A stretch of DNA of 64,000 nucleotides from Chloroflexi bacterium HGW-Chloroflexi-6 (GTDB lineage Bacteria; Chloroflexota; Anaerolineae; Anaerolineales; Villigracilaceae), in assembly GCA_002840685.1 (NCBI GenBank), contig PHBU01000006.1:186001-250000 (forward strand), in the 5' to 3' direction. A model generated the notes under the pieces. It saw only the letters and a program-made list of their open reading frames with translations. It had not been told where the DNA came from and did not search any database. The position numbers were made by a program, and so were the translations under genes. This document shows, in pieces, positions 60,504 to 64,000 of the stretch. The number at the start of each line of letters is the position of its first letter. Position 1 is the stretch's first letter.

Positions 60504-60779
60504 GGGCCTGTGCCTGAAAGTTAGCTTAAGGGCGGATTGATACAACGCGTGGTAATTTCCTTGGGTAGGCAAATTCTTCCATGTTCAAGCCATTGAGATT
60601 AGTGTTTTACTCTCCTCGTCTAATCGCGCCAGAAAAGCATCATGAGCAAATTTCTTCTCTGGCCTTAAGAACGCAGCAACATGCTGATGGATGAAGCATG
60701 TTGCCAGCGATCAGGTGCAGGGCTTGTTCCCATCCGCCAAGTCGGGTTATTTTACCTACCCACGAAAACATCATCGTTA
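60504..60779. other. Intergenic region with a small hairpin
   Basis: No gene is recognised. GCAACATGC-11 nt-GCATGTTGC (60676-60704) may terminate the kinase/regulator operon coming from the right. Confidence 0.4.
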
Positions 60780-61454
60780 TTATTGCAACTTCACCAACCC
60801 GGTCTTGATCGCGAACTTCACCAATTCGGTGCGCGAGTGTAGACTCAGGCGTTTCATGATGCGCTCACGGTGACGGGCTACGGTTTTTGGGCTGAGTTCC
60901 AATTTCGCGCCAATTTCTGCATTATTCAAACCTTGCGCCACCAGTTCCAAGACTTCGCGTTCGCGCTGGCTAAGAACATCCAGCCCCACGGCTTCCCCGC
61001 TCTCCGTCTGGGATGGTTTTTCACTCGCCAGACGTTGATAATCCTCGATCAACCAGCGAGCAAGGGCTGGTTGCAGATAGACATGTCCCTGGGCAACTGT
61101 GTGAATCGCCTGTACAAGTTCGTCAGAAGCGGCTTGCTTGGTCAGATAGCCCGCAGCGCCCGCCGCCAGCATTTCCATGAAATAGAATTTATCCTCATGA
61201 ACGGTCAGCGAGAGCACCACACATTCCGGCCACAATTTTTTCAATTCGCGCGTTGCTTCCAATCCATCCATTTCGGGCATGGTGATATCCATCAGCACAA
61301 TATCAGGGCGGGTCTCCAGGGCGCGCGCAATTGCCTCTTGCCCATTGCTGGCTTCCGCCACCACTTTGAAATCGGGTTGAGTTTCCAAAAAAGTTTTCAA
61401 TCCGGTACGAATGACCTGATGATCGTCAACCAGCATTAAGCGGATGGATTCCAT
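60780..61454 (-). CDS. NarL/FixJ-family response regulator
   Basis: A 224-residue regulator: receiver SIRLMLVDDHQVIRTG with Asp10-Asp11, phosphoacceptor Asp56 in IVLMDITMPEMDG, Lys in YLTKQA, and the LuxR-type domain LSQREREVLELVAQGLNNAEIG with KTVARHRERIMKRL. ATG at 61454 lies inside the end of the kinase gene (19-bp overlap), so the pair is translationally coupled. It may control the divergent lipoprotein gene at 63102. Confidence 0.93.
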   Translation of the reverse strand: MESIRLMLVDDHQVIRTGLKTFLETQPDFKVVAEASNGQEAIARALETRPDIVLMDITMPEMDGLEATRELKKLWPECVVLSLTVHEDKFYFMEMLAAGAAGYLTKQAASDELVQAIHTVAQGHVYLQPALARWLIEDYQRLASEKPSQTESGEAVGLDVLSQREREVLELVAQGLNNAEIGAKLELSPKTVARHRERIMKRLSLHSRTELVKFAIKTGLVKLQ

Positions 61455-62923
61455 TCTACAACCTCCTGTTTGGATACAAGTGGGATACTGATCTCGATCG
61501 TGGTACCGCTGCCTAATTTCGATTCTACCCGCAGTCTGCCTTCCATTGATTCGGCTCTTTCTTTCATCCCGGCCAATCCCCACCCATGCGGATCGCTGAA
61601 GCGTTGGTGAAGGTCGAACCCTTGTCCATTATCGCTGACGCGCAGTTGGACAGAATTCGTTTCGTAGAGCAAGGTTACCCTGGTTTCGGTTGCCTGTGCA
61701 TGGCGCTGGACATTGGTTAGAGCCTCCTGCGCCACGCGGAATAGAACGGTTTCCACCAGAGGATCCACTCGGCGAGAAGTTCCTATTATCTCTATGCTGG
61801 CTGCAAGTCCACGCGGTTTGAACTCGTGTTCGAGTATGTAGCGCAGGGCAGCATCCAACCCCAGTTCATCGAGATGTGCCGGGCGCAGCGAACGCACCAG
61901 GCGGTACATGCTCTGTGACATCTGACGTGAAAGATCTTGCAGGCGATTCAGAATCGGAGCCGATTTGGCGTTTTTGGAAAGCGTTTGTTGTAGTGTCCCC
62001 AAATCGAGCGAGAAAGCTGTCAGAATTTGCGCCATTTCGTCATGTAGTTCGCGAGCAATGTGAGCGCGTTCATCTTCTTGGGCACGAACCGTATGAGCCA
62101 GCAATTCCCGCCTCATAGACTCTTGCTGCTCAAGAGCTTTCATTCGCTCCTGTTGGGCTTGCTCCAGTTGAAACTGGCGCTCTTTTTCCAAAAAATTGAT
62201 AGCCTGAAAAATACTGAATGTGATCAGCAGTGCAATTACCGTGCGCAGTGCCTGGATGGGCACACCTGTAATAGCAACGAACAAATCTGCATTCAATACA
62301 CTGGCCAATACCGAGTTCATTTGCGGCACAAGAATTTGCGTCAGGCTGTAAACTGCAAAACCACCTGCGGCCCAGTTCAAATATACATCCAGCGGGCGTC
62401 GGGCATCATTCTGCGCCTTGATTGCGGCTGCCCGCAACCCAATTGTGGCGAGCGCTGCACTCGGAACGGCCAGCAGGTAACGAGTCATGCTGTTCAAGAG
62501 TTGAAATGTATCAATATATTCTTGTGAAAAGGAAAAGATCAAATCGACCAGGATCAGTAACGCAAAAATTGGCAGGGTCAAGCGACCAAAATGGGTCAGT
62601 AGATTGGAGTGTGGGTTGGCATAGCGGAAAGCTTCGAAACCATATACCCAAAGGGCAATAAATGAAATCGCCAGAATAAAAACCCGTACCCAACCGATAG
62701 CAGCAAAAACAGAGTGTGGCAACTCCCCGAATGCGATCAGAAACATTTCCAGCCACTCGTGCAGACTGTGTAAAAAGCCAAATATACTCAGTGGGCGCAG
62801 CAAGCGAGCCTGGGCTGCGGTTGGTGGAATGCGCAGAATTTCCATCAACACCACCAGGCCCATACTGAAAAAGGCCAGTCCGTAAATAAAGTAGACAACC
62901 AACAATAAAGGGGAAGTATTCAT
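61436..62923 (-). CDS. Membrane sensor histidine kinase, NarX-like class
   Basis: A 495-residue kinase. The N-terminal half has about seven hydrophobic segments (YFIYGLAFFSMGLVVLMEIL to VIALLITFSIFQAINFL), a membrane-embedded sensor. A coiled stretch (KERQFQLEQAQQERMKALEQ) leads to the HisKA_3 site AHIARELHDEMAQ (His294) and an ATPase domain with FRVAQEALTNVQRHA, VSDNGQGFD and LGSGTTIEISIP. It phosphorylates the regulator encoded behind it. Confidence 0.92.
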   Translation of the reverse strand: MNTSPLLLVVYFIYGLAFFSMGLVVLMEILRIPPTAAQARLLRPLSIFGFLHSLHEWLEMFLIAFGELPHSVFAAIGWVRVFILAISFIALWVYGFEAFRYANPHSNLLTHFGRLTLPIFALLILVDLIFSFSQEYIDTFQLLNSMTRYLLAVPSAALATIGLRAAAIKAQNDARRPLDVYLNWAAGGFAVYSLTQILVPQMNSVLASVLNADLFVAITGVPIQALRTVIALLITFSIFQAINFLEKERQFQLEQAQQERMKALEQQESMRRELLAHTVRAQEDERAHIARELHDEMAQILTAFSLDLGTLQQTLSKNAKSAPILNRLQDLSRQMSQSMYRLVRSLRPAHLDELGLDAALRYILEHEFKPRGLAASIEIIGTSRRVDPLVETVLFRVAQEALTNVQRHAQATETRVTLLYETNSVQLRVSDNGQGFDLHQRFSDPHGWGLAGMKERAESMEGRLRVESKLGSGTTIEISIPLVSKQEVVEWNPSA

Positions 62924-62997
62924 CTTATTGGGTATTGTACATCATTCTTAACTTGCTTTATCACAAGAGGATTGGGAGAGATTCTCATGATTGTTTG

Positions 62998-63011
62998 GTG
63001 ACAATCGTCAC
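62998..63011. promoter_or_regulatory. Candidate activator site GTGAC-AATC-GTCAC
   Basis: A perfect 5-4-5 palindrome in the gap between the divergent kinase and lipoprotein genes. No good -35 box precedes the TATAAT at 63034, so an activator bound here could be required; the neighbouring regulator is the obvious candidate. Confidence 0.4.
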
Positions 63012-63023
63012 TACTGAACATTG

Positions 63024-63091
63024 CCATTGGGTATATAATAGTCTTATATTGGGTAATATAACCCAATATAAGACTATTATATACCCAATGG
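63024..63091. repeat. Perfect 31-bp inverted repeat with 6-nt loop
   Basis: The left arm starts CCATTGGGTATATAATAG and ends TATTGGGT; after AATATA the right arm is its exact reverse complement, ending at CCCAATGG. Each arm contains TATAAT, one per strand. The right arm ends at the ribosome-binding site (GGAGAG) of the lipoprotein gene, whose ATG is 11 bp away. As RNA it would bury the start of that site; as DNA it can be a symmetric divergent promoter or operator. Confidence 0.85.
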
Positions 63092-63101
63092 AGAGAAACT
63101 G

Positions 63102-64000
63102 ATGAGAAAAATCTTTGTAGTCCTGTCCCTGCTCGTGCTGGCTTCCATGCTGCTGAGTGCCTGTGGCCCTGCCGCCACCCCCGCTCCCGTCGCGGAAGTT
63201 CCTGCTACCGATATCCCCGCTACCGAAGTTCCTACTGCCATCCCGGCCACTGAAGTTCCCGCCTGGATGGCTCCTGAAGGCGCGCTCGTAGCATATCCTG
63301 TTGACGCCGCCCCCGCTTTGGATGGCGTTGCTGATGATGCTGCCTGGGCTACTGCAACAGAAATTGTTATCCCGGTTTCTGGCGGTTTCGATGGCTTCAG
63401 CACGGATGTCACCTTAAAAGCTGTTTATGATGGCGATACCGTTTATTTTCTGATGACTTATGCTGATCCCACTGAATCTTTCTTCCGCTCCCCCTGGCAA
63501 AAACAGGAAGATGGCTCATGGAAGCAGATCAAAGACCCGAACGACAAGGGTGGCGACAACAACACCGTTTATGAAGATAAAATGGCTTTTATTTGGAGTA
63601 TCAACAACAGCATCAAGAACTTTGAAACCGCTGGTTGTTTTGTGGCCTGCCATGCTGGCGAAAACAGCGACCTGAAACCTTACGGCAACAAGTATTCTGC
63701 TGCTGAAGGCGAATTGGGCGACATCTGGCACTGGAAATCCATCCGCAATGCTGGCCAGATCGACGATCAATATCTTGACTGGACTCGCTTCGATGCCGAA
63801 AAATCCAAGGAAGCTGGCCGCAAGAGCGATGCAAAAGAATCCGGTGGTTACGCTGACAACTTTGCCAGCATGCCTGATCCCGCGGATAGCACCAAGACCG
63901 TTGCAGACAAAACCAAGCCTGGCTTTACTTCTCCTGCGGTTGATCTGACCACTGGCGCCCCCGGTTACATCCTTGACAGCGAGAAAGTTGCTCTCGATCA
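63102..64000 (+). CDS. Haem-binding lipoprotein of the ethylbenzene-dehydrogenase-related type (3' end outside window)
   Basis: ATG at 63102 follows GGAGAGAAACTG and opens a lipoprotein signal ending LLSACGP (lipobox LSAC). A repeated TEVPAT/IPATEVP linker follows. The folded part (from about residue 65) shows ALDGVADDAAWATA, VTLKAVYDGDTVYFLMTYAD, KMAFIWSINN and GCFVACHAGE, the CxxxCH haem motif of EB_dh-like cytochromes, then DIWHWKSIRNAG. The frame is open to the last base, 299 codons. Such proteins are extracytoplasmic b/c-type electron carriers. The gene is divergent from the kinase/regulator pair. Confidence 0.8.
   Translation, partial: MRKIFVVLSLLVLASMLLSACGPAATPAPVAEVPATDIPATEVPTAIPATEVPAWMAPEGALVAYPVDAAPALDGVADDAAWATATEIVIPVSGGFDGFSTDVTLKAVYDGDTVYFLMTYADPTESFFRSPWQKQEDGSWKQIKDPNDKGGDNNTVYEDKMAFIWSINNSIKNFETAGCFVACHAGENSDLKPYGNKYSAAEGELGDIWHWKSIRNAGQIDDQYLDWTRFDAEKSKEAGRKSDAKESGGYADNFASMPDPADSTKTVADKTKPGFTSPAVDLTTGAPGYILDSEKVALD

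Noticed and set aside
63024..63091. The 31-bp inverted repeat as a simple terminator of the kinase or lipoprotein gene
   Set aside because: It lies upstream of both divergent genes and lacks a T-run, so termination is not its role.

Overview
The window looks like a chromosomal segment from an uncultured Chloroflexota bacterium of the Anaerolineae type. This is inferred from gene content: ABC solute-binding lipoproteins with long Ala/Thr/Glu/Pro linkers, a giant two-component-propeller sensor kinase, ROK-controlled sugar operons, CHAT and STAND/WD40 proteins, and a SUI1/YciH protein. No rRNA, tRNA or CRISPR array was seen.

Layout. 0-12.3 kb, mostly plus strand: a GNAT acetyltransferase (cut by the window edge), a frameshifted CPBP protease, a propeller/PAS histidine kinase with its NarL-type regulator, membrane proteins, an MFS exporter, a 2H-phosphoesterase-like protein, a SUI1 protein, a methyltransferase and a choline-kinase-like protein. 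12.3-18.6 kb, minus strand: a decayed receiver gene, then an operon of a CHAT-SIR2 fusion, a membrane-anchored STAND ATPase with a seven-repeat WD40 propeller, and an uncharacterised protein with weak macrodomain resemblance. This looks like a conflict or defence module and is the best candidate for an undescribed system. 18.9-28.7 kb, minus strand: an amino-sugar operon (ROK repressor, ROK-like kinase, PIG-L deacetylase, ABC importer, GH3 hexosaminidase, SIS isomerase/deaminase) with a readable promoter and operator.

30.0-36.4 kb, plus strand: a likely drug-resistance cluster (short UvrA-like ATPase, BBE-type FAD oxidoreductase, MFS pump, two RibD-C/DHFR-like reductases) behind a promoter overlapped by a perfect palindrome. 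36.4-37.7 kb is a gene graveyard: a 5'-3' exonuclease fragment, a higBA remnant and one copy of a repeat. 38-44 kb: a TetR/NAD(P)-binding pair, a metallophosphoesterase/serine-hydrolase fusion, a DUF5680-like protein and a receiver without its phosphoacceptor. 44.2-54.9 kb, minus strand: a nine-gene operon (GntR regulator, two S51 cyanophycinase-family proteins, oligopeptide ABC transporter, AstE/ASPA-like deacylase), probably for cyanophycin or beta-aspartyl peptides. 55.7-59.7 kb: a MacB/LolD-type ABC exporter operon, a 40-residue membrane protein and a methyltransferase, divergent from a TetR gene. 60.8-64.0 kb: a NarL-type kinase/regulator pair, a perfect 31-bp inverted repeat, and the start of a haem-binding lipoprotein.

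Several broken genes differ from intact reading by one base in a short run, so either real decay or residual sequencing errors could explain them. All functional calls rest on motif recognition by eye, without database searches.
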